Part shown: one piece after another, positions 29,968-38,059 of the stretch
Position numbering within the stretch: the stretch's first letter is position 1
Layout: each line of letters starts with the position of its first letter
Origin: Mesobacillus subterraneus
GTDB taxonomy: Bacteria; Bacillota; Bacilli; Bacillales; Cytobacillaceae
DNA: 42,459 bases
Direction: 5' to 3'
NCBI RefSeq assembly: GCF_000934845.1
Contig: NZ_JXIQ01000018.1
Location: 1-42,459, forward strand
Translations under genes and position numbers: made by a program
The notes under the pieces: model-generated
The model's database searches: none
The model's input: only the letters and a program-made list of their open reading frames with translations
What the model was told of the DNA's origin: nothing

Positions 29968-31431
29968 ATGAAGAAACAGATTGTCATTATCGGGCTTGGC
30001 GCTGGCGACCTTGATCAGCTGCCGCTTGGCGTATATAGAACGCTGCAACAGGAGAAGAACCTGTTTTTACGGACAAAGGAGCACCCGGTCGTTGCGGAGC
30101 TCGAGAAGGAGGGCATCCAGTTTCATTCGTTTGATGCGGTTTATGAGAAGCACGATCAGTTTGCGGCTGTTTATGAGGAAATCACGGAATTCTTGATGGC
30201 AGAAGCAAACAGGGCACCCGTAACGTATGTCGTTCCCGGACATCCTTTGATTGCGGAGCGAACCGTGCAGCTATTGCTTGAACGAGGTCCGAAACGTGAA
30301 ATAGAGATCGCGATCGGTGGCGGTCAAAGCTTCCTTGATGCGATGTTCCAATCGCTGAAAATGGATCCGATCGATGGATTCCAACTGCTCGATGGCACGG
30401 CTCTTGTAAAAGAAGATCTGCTGCTTCGTAGCCATATTATCATCGGCCAGGTGTATGATTCGTTTGTTGCCTCTGACGTCAAGCTAACGCTGATGGAAAA
30501 ATTGCCGGATGACTATGAGGTATATATCGTCACGGCAGCAGGTAGCAAGGAGGAAGTGGTAAAAAAAATACCATTGTATGAACTCGACCGGGAGATGGAA
30601 ATCAGCAATCTGACATCGGTATATGTTCCTCCAGTGAAAGATGAGCAAATCCTCTACAAGAACTTTTCGAAGCTGCGGGGAATTATATCAGAACTGCGAG
30701 GACCAAACGGCTGTCCGTGGGATAAAAAGCAAACCCATCAATCCTTAAAGAAATACTTGATCGAAGAGTCCTACGAATTGCTTGAAGCCATTGACAATGA
30801 GGATATAGACCATATGATAGAGGAGTTGGGAGATGTACTTCTGCAGGTCATGCTTCATGCTCAGATTGGCGAAGATGATGGATATTTCTCGATTGACGAT
30901 GTCATCGAAGGGTTAACGTCAAAAATGATCCGCAGGCACCCTCATGTTTTTGGCGGCAAGACAGTAGAAAATGAAGCAGATGTCCTGCGCAATTGGCAGG
31001 AAATCAAAAAGCAGGAAAAAGGCGGCGCAGTAAAATCAGTGCTTGAGGGTGCCGGCAAAGGACTGCCAAACTTATTGAGGGCATGTGAATTGCAAAAAGA
31101 AGCAGCGAAAGTTGGTTTTGATTGGAAGACAGTAGCCCCCATCCTCGATAAGATTAAGGAAGAAATCGAGGAGCTCTCAGCTGAAATGGGCGAGAATAGC
31201 CAGTTTGATGACATGGAATTAGAGTACGGCGACCTGCTCTTTGCGCTCGTAAACTTTGCAAGGCATTATAACATTAATCCTGAACAGGCATTACACAAGA
31301 CAAACCAGAAATTTATTCGCCGTTTTGCTTTTCTCGAACAGAAAGCCGCTGAAAAGGGGCGGAAGCTTGAAGCCCATTCCCTGGAAGAGCTTGATGACTA
31401 TTGGAATGAAGCGAAGAAACGCGGATTATAA
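29968..31431 (+). CDS. yabN: YabN: tetrapyrrole methylase domain fused to MazG pyrophosphohydrolase
   Basis: A 487-residue two-domain protein. The N-terminal half (about 1-220) has the tetrapyrrole (corrin/porphyrin) methylase fold with IVIIGLGAGDLDQLPLG and VPGHPLIAERT. The C-terminal half (about 235-487) is MazG, a nucleoside triphosphate pyrophosphohydrolase with two helical units; GPNGCPWDKKQTHQSLKKY, EESYELLEAI and EELGDVLLQV carry the metal-binding glutamates. The fusion is also found in B. subtilis YabN. ATG at 29968 follows AGGAGGA; an ATG at 29944 precedes that site. Confidence 0.93.
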   Translation: MKKQIVIIGLGAGDLDQLPLGVYRTLQQEKNLFLRTKEHPVVAELEKEGIQFHSFDAVYEKHDQFAAVYEEITEFLMAEANRAPVTYVVPGHPLIAERTVQLLLERGPKREIEIAIGGGQSFLDAMFQSLKMDPIDGFQLLDGTALVKEDLLLRSHIIIGQVYDSFVASDVKLTLMEKLPDDYEVYIVTAAGSKEEVVKKIPLYELDREMEISNLTSVYVPPVKDEQILYKNFSKLRGIISELRGPNGCPWDKKQTHQSLKKYLIEESYELLEAIDNEDIDHMIEELGDVLLQVMLHAQIGEDDGYFSIDDVIEGLTSKMIRRHPHVFGGKTVENEADVLRNWQEIKKQEKGGAVKSVLEGAGKGLPNLLRACELQKEAAKVGFDWKTVAPILDKIKEEIEELSAEMGENSQFDDMELEYGDLLFALVNFARHYNINPEQALHKTNQKFIRRFAFLEQKAAEKGRKLEAHSLEELDDYWNEAKKRGL

Positions 31432-31470
31432 GGTAATAAATACCAATTATTGAAAAGAGGTTTAATTGCA

Positions 31471-31743
31471 TTGAGACTGGATAAATTTTTAAAAGTATCA
31501 AGATTGATCAAAAGAAGAACATTGGCAAAGGAAGTATCGGATCAAGGAAGAATTTCCGTCAACGGTGTTCCTGCAAAAGCGAGCACGAATGTAAAAGCCG
31601 GCGATGAGTTGGCGATCCGCTTCGGGCAGAAGACTGTTTCTGTCAAAATTGAGCGGATTCAGGAGAATTCTCGTAAGGAGGAAGCGGCAGAAATGTATAC
31701 AATCCTTGGAGAAGACCGAATTCCCGGAGATGACCAAGAGTAA
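31471..31743 (+). CDS. rqcP: RqcP (YabO), S4-domain ribosome quality control factor
   Basis: A 90-residue heat-shock-like S4 RNA-binding protein. In B. subtilis RqcP works with RqcH to add C-terminal alanine tails to stalled nascent chains on 50S subunits. The S4 motif spans MRLDKFLKVSRLIKRRTLAK to about residue 60. The start is TTG at 31471, giving the family N-terminus MRLDKFL; AAAAGAGG lies at 31453-31460, a rather long spacing of ten. It follows yabN by 39 bases. Confidence 0.93.
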   Translation: MRLDKFLKVSRLIKRRTLAKEVSDQGRISVNGVPAKASTNVKAGDELAIRFGQKTVSVKIERIQENSRKEEAAEMYTILGEDRIPGDDQE

Positions 31744-31786
31744 TTTTGCTACATCGTAAGACTTGTTCTATTTTGACTGCTCCCAT

Positions 31787-31815
31787 CATAAGCATGTACA
31801 AATGTGCATTATGAT
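31787..31815 (+). promoter_or_regulatory. Possible SigE promoter of yabPQ
   Basis: CATA (31787-31790), 16 bases, CATTATGAT (31807-31815). This resembles the SigE pattern (ATA / CATACAAT) with mismatches. yabP and yabQ are SigE genes in B. subtilis. Confidence 0.4.
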
Positions 31816-31829
31816 TGCGAGGGGTTAAG

Positions 31830-32132
31830 ATGAACCAATATTATGAATCCAACCAAGCGAAAAGCAATTTGCCAGATCATGACTTAGTGATGAGGGGCAG
31901 ACGGACATTAGAAATCACCGGAGTAAAGCAGGTAGAAAGCTTTGATAACGAAGAATTCCTGTTGGAGACAGTCATGGGATTTCTGGCAATTAAAGGTCAA
32001 AATTTACAAATGAAGAATTTGGATGTCGACAAGGGAATCGTCTCGATCAAGGGGAAAATCTTTGATCTGGTCTACCTAGATGAGCAGAATGGGGAGAAAG
32101 CTAAAGGATTCTTTAGCAAACTATTCCGATGA
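31830..32132 (+). CDS. yabP: Sporulation protein YabP
   Basis: A 100-residue soluble protein of the YabP/YqfC family, needed for sporulation in B. subtilis and made in the mother cell. The LEITGVKQVESFDNEEFLLET stretch and DKGIVSIKGKIFDLVY are conserved in the family. GAGGGG precedes the ATG. The stop codon overlaps the yabQ start in ATGA, so the two are translationally coupled. Confidence 0.92.
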   Translation: MNQYYESNQAKSNLPDHDLVMRGRRTLEITGVKQVESFDNEEFLLETVMGFLAIKGQNLQMKNLDVDKGIVSIKGKIFDLVYLDEQNGEKAKGFFSKLFR

Positions 32133-32764
32133 CACTGTCGACCCAATTTTTGACGATGCTCGCCATGATTGGGATGGGCAGCCTATTCGGAGCTTCACTA
32201 GATACTCATAATCGCTTCCTGAAAAGATCAAAGCGGAAATCCTGGATCGTTTTCATCAATGACATCCTGTTTTGGGTATTCCAAAGTTTGTCGATTTTTT
32301 ATGTGTTATTTTCCGTTAATTTAGGGGAATTGCGTTTTTATATCTTCCTGGCATTATTATGCGGCTTTGCGGCTTATCAAAGCTTGTTTAAGACAATGTA
32401 CCTGAAACTGCTCGAGCAGACAATCACCGTTACGATCAATATGTATCTTTTCTTCGTCAAAGCTGTAATGATCCTCCTAGTTAAGCCGCTGCGAGTGCTT
32501 GTCACTACTGCTCTATCACTCGTACTCCTTATGGGGAGAGGGCTTTTTTCTCTGCTGAAATGGATTCTTTTCGTTACGTTATCGCTGCTGAAAAACCTCA
32601 TTTTGAAGCCAGTTAAGATGATATTGCTGTTTTTTTGGAAACTTTTGCCGAAAACAGTTAAAAAAAGCGTCGAGAAGTTATATAATAAATGGGCAGGATT
32701 TCTAAATGTCGTAAAGAATTATGTTACTAAGCCGATAAAATGGATAAAGAACTTTAAGAAATAG
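32129..32764 (+). CDS. yabQ: Spore cortex biosynthesis membrane protein YabQ
   Basis: A 211-residue integral membrane protein of the mother-cell membrane facing the forespore; required for spore cortex formation in B. subtilis. The N-terminal two thirds hold about five hydrophobic segments; the C-terminal third is basic and amphipathic (KPVKMILLFFWKLLPKTVKK). It overlaps yabP by four bases and probably shares its promoter. Confidence 0.92.
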   Translation: MTLSTQFLTMLAMIGMGSLFGASLDTHNRFLKRSKRKSWIVFINDILFWVFQSLSIFYVLFSVNLGELRFYIFLALLCGFAAYQSLFKTMYLKLLEQTITVTINMYLFFVKAVMILLVKPLRVLVTTALSLVLLMGRGLFSLLKWILFVTLSLLKNLILKPVKMILLFFWKLLPKTVKKSVEKLYNKWAGFLNVVKNYVTKPIKWIKNFKK

Positions 32765-32807
32765 ATACCATAAAAGTGAAAAATACATGTTAGGGGGACT
32801 GCGGGGA

Positions 32808-33206
32808 ATGAGTGTTATCAGGAAAAGGAATATAGCCAGGATGGAGAACCAATACGTACAGCAGCACAAAAAAGCGGGTATAGCACAAACAAGGAAGCGA
32901 AAACTGCTGTTTAGGCGCCTCGCAGTCTTTGCTCTATTCGTATCGATCATCTCCTATTTGATGATCTCCACCTTCGTATCCCAGACGGCTGCGCTGGAAA
33001 AGAAGCAGACGGACAAAGCGCAGCTAGAGCAAAAATTAATAAGCCTAAAGAAAAAGCAGAAAATTCTCGATGAGGAAATTGTCAAATTGAATGATGACGA
33101 ATACATAGCGAAGCTTGCCCGCAAGGAATACTTCCTATCCGAAAAGAACGAAATCATCTTCAACCTTCCAAAAGAGAAAAAGAACTCCCAGGATTCGGCT
33201 TATTGA
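32808..33206 (+). CDS. divIC: Cell division protein DivIC
   Basis: A 132-residue bitopic septum protein that complexes with FtsL and DivIB. It has a short basic cytoplasmic N-terminus, one membrane segment (about 42-62, LAVFALFVSIISYLMIS), then an extracytoplasmic coiled coil (about 68-105) and a conserved DDEYIAKLARKEYFLS segment. ATG at 32808 has AGGGGG at 32792-32797; an upstream ATG at 32787 precedes that site. The stop overlaps the yabR promoter. Confidence 0.93.
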   Translation: MSVIRKRNIARMENQYVQQHKKAGIAQTRKRKLLFRRLAVFALFVSIISYLMISTFVSQTAALEKKQTDKAQLEQKLISLKKKQKILDEEIVKLNDDEYIAKLARKEYFLSEKNEIIFNLPKEKKNSQDSAY

Positions 33207-33232
33207 CACTCTTTTTTGATATTCTGTATAAT
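33203..33232 (+). promoter_or_regulatory. SigA promoter of yabR
   Basis: TTGACA (33203-33208), 18 bases, TATAAT (33227-33232). The -35 box contains the divIC stop codon. Confidence 0.85.
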
Positions 33233-33280
33233 ATAAAGTAAGTTTGATTTTTTATATCTTTAAGGAGGCAAAACTTTTTT

Positions 33281-33736
33281 ATGTCAATCGAAGTAGGCAG
33301 CAAGCTACAGGGAAAGGTAACAGGTATTACAAATTTCGGGGCGTTTGTGGAACTGCCGGGAGGCTCAACTGGACTGGTCCATATCAGTGAGGTTGCAGAC
33401 AATTATGTCAAGGATATCAATGACCACCTCAAAGTGGGCGACCAGGTTGAAGTAAAGGTAATCAATGTTGAAAAAGACGGGAAAATAGGTTTATCAATCA
33501 AAAAAGCGGTGGACCGTCCAGACCGACCAGAGCGGCCTGCAAGACCAGACCGACCAGACCGACCTTACTCTCAGCGTCCTCGCGGTGGCGGAAGAGGAAA
33601 TGACACCCGAAATGTCCGTCCTGAAAATTTCGAGTCCAAAATGGCGAAATTTCTGAAGGATAGTGAAGACCGTTTGTCAACTCTGAAACGTGCTACCGAA
33701 TCCAAGCGCGGTGGTAGAGGAGCCAGAAGAGGGTAA
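33281..33736 (+). CDS. yabR: S1-domain RNA-binding protein YabR
   Basis: A 151-residue protein with one S1 OB-fold at residues 1-72 (GSKLQGKVTGITNFGAFVEL, GLVHISEVADNYVKD). A low-complexity linker of D-R-P / R-P repeats (about 75-95) and an arginine/glycine-rich tail (GGRGARRG) follow. It belongs to the general-stress protein 13 group; its RNA target is unknown. The Pro/Arg linker appears longer than in B. subtilis YabR. AAGGAGG precedes the ATG. It is the last gene of the conserved block. Confidence 0.92.
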   Translation: MSIEVGSKLQGKVTGITNFGAFVELPGGSTGLVHISEVADNYVKDINDHLKVGDQVEVKVINVEKDGKIGLSIKKAVDRPDRPERPARPDRPDRPYSQRPRGGGRGNDTRNVRPENFESKMAKFLKDSEDRLSTLKRATESKRGGRGARRG

Positions 33737-33782
33737 CTTGCTGCTAAGTGACGATATATAATAGCAGGTAATATGCTATACC

Positions 33783-33812
33783 AAGACAAGTCGATTGCTG
33801 GCTTGTCTTTTG
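33783..33812 (+). terminator. yabR terminator
   Basis: AAGACAAG / CTTGTCTT stem, with TTTTGTCTTGTTT behind. Confidence 0.8.
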
Positions 33813-33880
33813 TCTTGTTTAGAAAATTATTTAGTTGTGGATTAAAATGAAATTTCTATATAGAATGCCAAAAAGAATCC

Positions 33881-34820
33881 CTATAAATGAATGCAAAGAC
33901 GTTCTACAACGTTTGACAAATCTTTGCTTATCTCTTCAAGGAATGATTTGACGGCAACCCTAATTTTTTTACCGAAGAAAAGAAGACGTTATGGGTCACA
34001 GACTTTTTTAGCCAGCCCCACAGGCTTTCAACCAGATTTAGCTGCGGACTATATGGAGGAAAACAAATTTCAGTTTGTCCTTATTTTCATCAAGGAACGG
34101 CTGGATCATCTTTGCATAATGGATGCGGGCATTATCTAGAATCATGACGGTCTTTCCCGTCGGATAGGTGGCAAGGAAATTCTTCAGGAAGCCAAGGAAG
34201 ACTTCGGCATCGTACTTGCCATGTTCCTCGAAGTAGACATCGCCTGTCTCATAGTCCAGGGTTGCGAGCAGTTTTGCCCCTTCGTGCTTCCCATACGTGG
34301 GAATGATCTTTTGCTCTCCCTTCGGAAACCAGGTTCTTCCGATTGCCTGGTAATCCCTGATCATGCATTCGTCCTCGAACACGATTCGATCAATTTCGCC
34401 ATGAAGCAATTTTTTTAACTGGTCGAATTCCTGTTTGAATTCTTCCTGTTTTTTTGGGTCTGCCATCGCAAGAGAATAAGTCGGGCGGGTATTGCTAAAG
34501 CCAAGGCGGTGGAGCAGCCAGTTCGTTCCCCTTCCTGAATAAGTGACCTGAAACTCTTTTTCAATCCAGGCTGCAAGAAGGGACGCGGTCCAGTTCATTG
34601 CGGCAGTTGCCCTACCTCCGCAGGCGTCTTATCCCTGACTGTTTCATACACTTTCTGTTCCTGTTCAGGAGTTAGCATCGGACGTCTTCCAGTGGAACAA
34701 CCCATATCAAGGCCAGCAAGACCGGATGTACGGTAGGCTTTCACATAGTCACCAATGGAAAACATTTCGTCAATCTATATATATTGTTCAACAAACTCTA
34801 ATTTAACTGGAGCAATCCTT
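33881..34820 (-). pseudogene. IS630-family transposase, decayed
   Basis: Translating the - strand in shifting frames gives a nearly whole IS630-type DDE transposase. N-terminal part: DEMFSIGDYVKAYRTSGLAG and LTPEQEQKVYETV. Core (34038-34598): EIDRIVFEDECMIRDY with the first acid, KTVMILDNARIHYAK with the second, then PPYSPQLNLVEVE-like sequence, here PPYSPQLNLVESLWGWLKK, with the last. The frame is broken by a TAG near 34775 and by shifts near 34605, near 34065 and in a run of A near 33970. No clear terminal repeats were found, and the 5' limit is approximate. Confidence 0.88.
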
Positions 34821-34845
34821 GAAATTCAATATGAACTTATATAGT

Positions 34846-35070
34846 TTATTTCTTTTCTTTTTTAGTTCTGTAAATCACATATTTTTCTATGCCATGTCCT
34901 ATGAATCCAATTATAATCCCTAAAAGAAGACCACTAAAAACAGGGCTTGATAAGTGTTTAGACAAGTAGATTGAAAAAAATGATGATGCCAGTATACACC
35001 GAGATCTATTGAAACCGACATAAAATCGTGCAAAATAAGGATTCATAAAGTTCCATACGACTTGTCTCAA
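34846..35070 (-). CDS. Hypothetical small membrane protein, doubtful
   Basis: A possible 74-codon ORF with a TTG start and no good ribosome site. Its second half has one strongly hydrophobic segment (SGLLLGIIIGFIGHGIEKYV) followed by a basic tail. It lies between the IS630 and Rep_3 remnants, so it may be a leftover plasmid gene or chance. I do not recognise it, and the rest of 34821-35132 shows nothing else. Confidence 0.3.
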   Translation of the reverse strand: MRQVVWNFMNPYFARFYVGFNRSRCILASSFFSIYLSKHLSSPVFSGLLLGIIIGFIGHGIEKYVIYRTKKEKK

Positions 35071-35132
35071 AACTCTTACCGTTGTAAATCCGAATTTTCC
35101 TGATACTCCCCCATAGAGGAGCTCATGTTTTT

Positions 35133-35815
35133 TTAATAAGGTATTTCAGTATATTCTTTGGCCTTTGCTGGATCTAGACGTCGTTCAATAACATTTTGAG
35201 CGAAAATTTTTTCTGTTTCACTTTTTGGGAAAATGTTGAATTTCACTTCAAACACGCTACATCCTTTCTTAATTGGACTGTATCTGACACTAATGTCTGT
35301 TAATTCGTTAGTTTTCTTCATAGCTTGTTCAATTACAAAACGTTTAAAATCAACCCATCGTGGCAAGGTGTCTTTTGAAATGCATAGGAGCTTTCTTAAT
35401 TCATCTATTTCATATATGATTCCTGAATTATTTTCGTACGACTTTAATAATTCATACCACCGTACTGTACTGCCTTTTCCTAGTCATAATATACAAATAA
35501 TTGTATTTAGTGAAGAAAGCTTTTAGCTGCAACAAGTATGGCTTCAAATCACTATCAAGTTCAACGTCTATTATCCCCTTACTTGGATATACACGGACTT
35601 TTCGATAACCAGCTCATTAGCACTTCACTTTCATCCTCTAGTGCTATCCAAAAACTCTTATCTCGAGCGCTCTCAGAGATTTTTTTATCTTTATGTAGTT
35701 CCCTCCATTTTCGCGGTCAATACCACATACATCGCAGTACTCCTGAATCGAAAATCGGTATTTTTTAAAATCTTCATACTTGTTGAGTTAATTGAAGAAA
35801 CCTTTCTGCATCTGA
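35133..35815 (-). pseudogene. Plasmid replication initiator (Rep_3 / RepB family), decayed
   Basis: Read on the - strand in three frames, a continuous Rep_3 initiator appears: YEDFKKYRFSIQEYCDVCGI, KIKKSLRAL | RDKSFWIALEDESEVLMSW | RGIIDVELDSDLKPYLLQLK then VRWYELLKSYENNSG, DELRKLLCISKDTLPRWVDF and KFNIF. Both winged-helix domains of the family are represented. Frameshifts lie near 35664, 35590 and 35475, and the N-terminus is cut off before the IS1595 element. Such proteins start replication of theta plasmids at iterons; this copy cannot be functional. Confidence 0.82.
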
Positions 35816-35874
35816 CTGCCTAATTTTTCTAATTTTCACTGTAATTACCACTGGGCTTGTACTGAATTATAAAA

Positions 35875-36880
35875 TCTGATTATCCAACTAGCTCAGTATA
35901 GGTTACAGTGGTTGATGAAACACAACATTGAGCCAATCGGTTAAACAGTTCGTTTTTTATTGCTCGACGGTTGAATCGATAACAGAATTCATCCAGGTAT
36001 GGCTTGCAAATGTTTGGAATCCAACCCATGAAGGTCCCGCCAATAAAGGCTTTAGCATTGGAGATGACCGTATGAAGCCACTTTAGATGATCTGGGTTAT
36101 CCACTGGATTAAAGAGTTTGGCTTCATGATTAAACCCTTCTTTCGCCAAAGCTTTATAAGATCGGTACTTATCACTTGTAATGGTTGATCCAGACTCGAT
36201 GAACTTTTGTGCAAAGGTAACAAGTGTAACACCTTTAACGTCAGGAATCACTTGCATCTTAAGATATTTAGGATGACCTTTCTTATCAAGCGAGAGAGCA
36301 ACAAGGACGGGGGTTTGATCCGTACCGCGCCCGCGTTTACCGCCTTCTGTGGGCGCTCCGAAAAAAGCATCATCTAGCTCTACAATGCCAGCTAGGGTAT
36401 ACATGCTATCACGCTCTCCCATTGCTTTACGGACCTTATGTTGGATCGTCCAAGCGGTTTGATAGGCAACGCCAAGTTCATCAGCAAGGAACGTGGCAGA
36501 AACCCCACGCTTGTCATGAACGATGAGGTAAATCGCCCAAAACCATTTTACAAGGTCTGTGCGAGTTTTCTCCAACACAGTACCTACAGTGACCGTTGTT
36601 TGATGGTGGCAATTCGTACACTCATACAAAGGAAGTTTACGGGTTTTGATTTCTTAAGCCCGATCGTGCTGACACTTTTGGCAGCGGAATCCATCAGACC
36701 ACTTCATCTTGTATAAATGCTGATGGCACGCATCTTCCGTTTGAAATGCTTTTTGAAACTGTATCAAATTCATAGATTCCTTTTTAGCCATCTAAATCAC
36801 TCCCGAACCAATGTTTGATTTTAGTATACCAAACATTAGTTCGTATGAAAAGAGGAAACTGAGCTAAATGGATAATCAGA
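35875..36880 (-). mobile_element. IS1595-family insertion sequence
   Basis: About 1,006 bases bounded by 23-base inverted repeats: 35875-35897 and 36858-36880, which match at 21 of 23 positions (outer TCTGATTATCC, inner TAGCTCAGT). The left repeat overlaps the end of the transposase gene. The flanks are AT-rich, but I found no exact 8-base target duplication, so the insertion is old or has recombined. Confidence 0.8.
35880..36791 (-). pseudogene. IS1595-family transposase with one nonsense codon
   Basis: ISXO2-like DDE transposase of about 303 codons. N-terminal zinc ribbon (CQKC ... CTNC), then the catalytic domain with ELDDAFFG (first acid), SDKYRSYKAL (second) and LKWLHTVISNAKAFIGGTFM (third acid replaced in the usual DDN/DDE position by N). 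The start is ATG at 36791. A TAA at 36656-36654 interrupts the zinc ribbon, where a tyrosine is expected, so only a truncated product from an internal TTG (36629) would be possible. Confidence 0.88.
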
Positions 36881-36982
36881 ATAGATTATTATCGTTGCGT
36901 GGTGAATGAACAGTTTTCCAAGTATTATATCGGATTCTTTCGTTTCATTTTTAGGGATATTGAAAAAAAAGGTCAGCTAATA

Positions 36983-37089
36983 GACATTTTGCCGATTACT
37001 TCTCCTGGAACTGTCTAAGAAAACAACTCATTTCCTGGACATTTTGCCTTCAACTTCTCTCTGAAATGTCTATTAAAACACATTTCTTG
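36983..37089. repeat. Two 55-base imperfect direct repeats, each with an inverted repeat
   Basis: Unit 1 starts at 36983 (GACATTTTGCC, ACTTCTC, GAACTGTCTA, AAAACAA) and unit 2 at 37038 (GACATTTTGCC, ACTTCTC, GAAATGTCTA, AAAACA). The period is 55 bases. Within each unit AGACATTT/GGACATTT faces AAATGTCT, forming a stem. The gap 36881-37089 has no gene. The repeats could be a recombination site, a plasmid-borne element or small mobile element; no function can be assigned. Confidence 0.65.
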
Positions 37090-37447
37090 CCACTACCAAT
37101 CCCTTTTCAAAGACCCTCTTTATTCTAGGCGTACAGAAACCGATGACGAATTCATAGACCATGAAAGTGAAATTAAATTACAAGAACACTGGTACCAGGA
37201 CTTGTATTTCGAAATCGAGACAAAGGAACTGGGGCTTGAATTGGATCATCGGAAAAAATGCCTCATTCCCTTTTGATAAGTTGACTTCATTTGAACGGAC
37301 CATCCTATCACTCCATGAAGATACGGGTTTAACTTATGAGGAAGTTGGCCTACAGATGAGCTATCATCTAGATACCATTTGGTCAAATAGCAAACAAATT
37401 AAACACTTAATAAATAAACCCTCCAAGCCAATACATGCCTTGGAGGG
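37090..37447 (+). pseudogene. Broken ORF with sigma-region-4-like helix-turn-helix
   Basis: Two overlapping frames, joined by a shift in an A run near 37253, read KDPLYSRRTETDDEFIDHES ... QEHWYQDLYFEIETKELG then SFERTILSLHEDTGLTYEEV and GLQMSYHLDTIWSNSKQIK. The second part has the spacing of a sigma-70 region 4 or LuxR-type helix-turn-helix. I do not recognise the gene. It lies among mobile remnants and is probably accessory. Confidence 0.4.
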
Positions 37448-37450
37448 TTT
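37416..37450. terminator. Terminator of the protease operon
   Basis: AAACCCTCCAAG / CTTGGAGGGTTT long stem with T runs on both strands; it lies just behind the - strand operon and could also stop + strand transcripts. Confidence 0.88.
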
Positions 37451-37455
37451 TATTT

Positions 37456-38043
37456 TTACTTTCCGTACTTCTCTTTTGCTTCGTTAAACAATTTTGCAAA
37501 ATTTGCCCGCTCTGCTTTTACTTCTTCTTCCGGCTCGTCTTCATCCGCATACATCTCAACGTCATCTGTGTTTAAAGGTACTTTCCCAAAGGTAACTCCT
37601 CGTATTGAGAGCACACCATCTCGTTCAATTAAGAACAGGAGATAATCTTCTCCGTTTTTCATTTCTTTGTAGCCATTTGTCGTATGAATAATACCCTCGT
37701 GTTCATAGACTAATTCACCAACACTAATTTTGGCATTAGGTTTGACCTTTTCATTTCCGTCTGTCTTGATAACTTCCTTAACAAGGAATTCGGCTTCAGT
37801 CCATCCGGAAATAATATTATCATTTACTTTTGATTTTACTTTTTTCTGACCCAGCTTCCCTAATTTTTTTCCGCGAACAATAATAGGACTCTCATTTTCC
37901 ATTTCACTCAATGTTTCAAATGATACGACTTTCGCATGATCGCTGATTACTTTTGGCTCTGAACCATTAAAGTTCTTTGCAACAAATAAACCTCCAAATG
38001 TTAATGTTAAAACGGAAATTCCAACGATTAGTATTTTTTTCAT
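37456..38043 (-). CDS. Secreted protein of unknown function, partner of the matrixin gene
   Basis: A 195-residue protein with an N-terminal signal sequence or anchor (KKILIVGISVLTLTFGGLFV) and no lipobox. The mature part is charged and probably beta-rich, with VVSFETLSEMENESPIIVRG and the stretch NGEDYLLFLIERDGVLSIRG, then an acidic segment (YADEDEPEEEVKAE) and a basic end. I do not recognise the family. It starts 16 bases behind the protease gene and ends at a strong terminator, so the two form an operon; a role linked to the protease (inhibitor, substrate or chaperone) is only inferred. Confidence 0.8.
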   Translation of the reverse strand: MKKILIVGISVLTLTFGGLFVAKNFNGSEPKVISDHAKVVSFETLSEMENESPIIVRGKKLGKLGQKKVKSKVNDNIISGWTEAEFLVKEVIKTDGNEKVKPNAKISVGELVYEHEGIIHTTNGYKEMKNGEDYLLFLIERDGVLSIRGVTFGKVPLNTDDVEMYADEDEPEEEVKAERANFAKLFNEAKEKYGK

Positions 38044-38059
38044 TTATTTTTACCCCTTT

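Noticed and set aside
33498-33789. 60-72 codon - strand ORFs opposite yabR
   Set aside because: They are shadows caused by the repetitive, GC-rich yabR linker; no ribosome sites.
33737-33880. tRNA genes after yabR, as in B. subtilis
   Set aside because: No cloverleaf, TTCGA arm or CCA end could be found between yabR and the IS630 remnant.
36983-37089. CRISPR array
   Set aside because: Only two units in direct contact, no spacers and no cas genes in the window.
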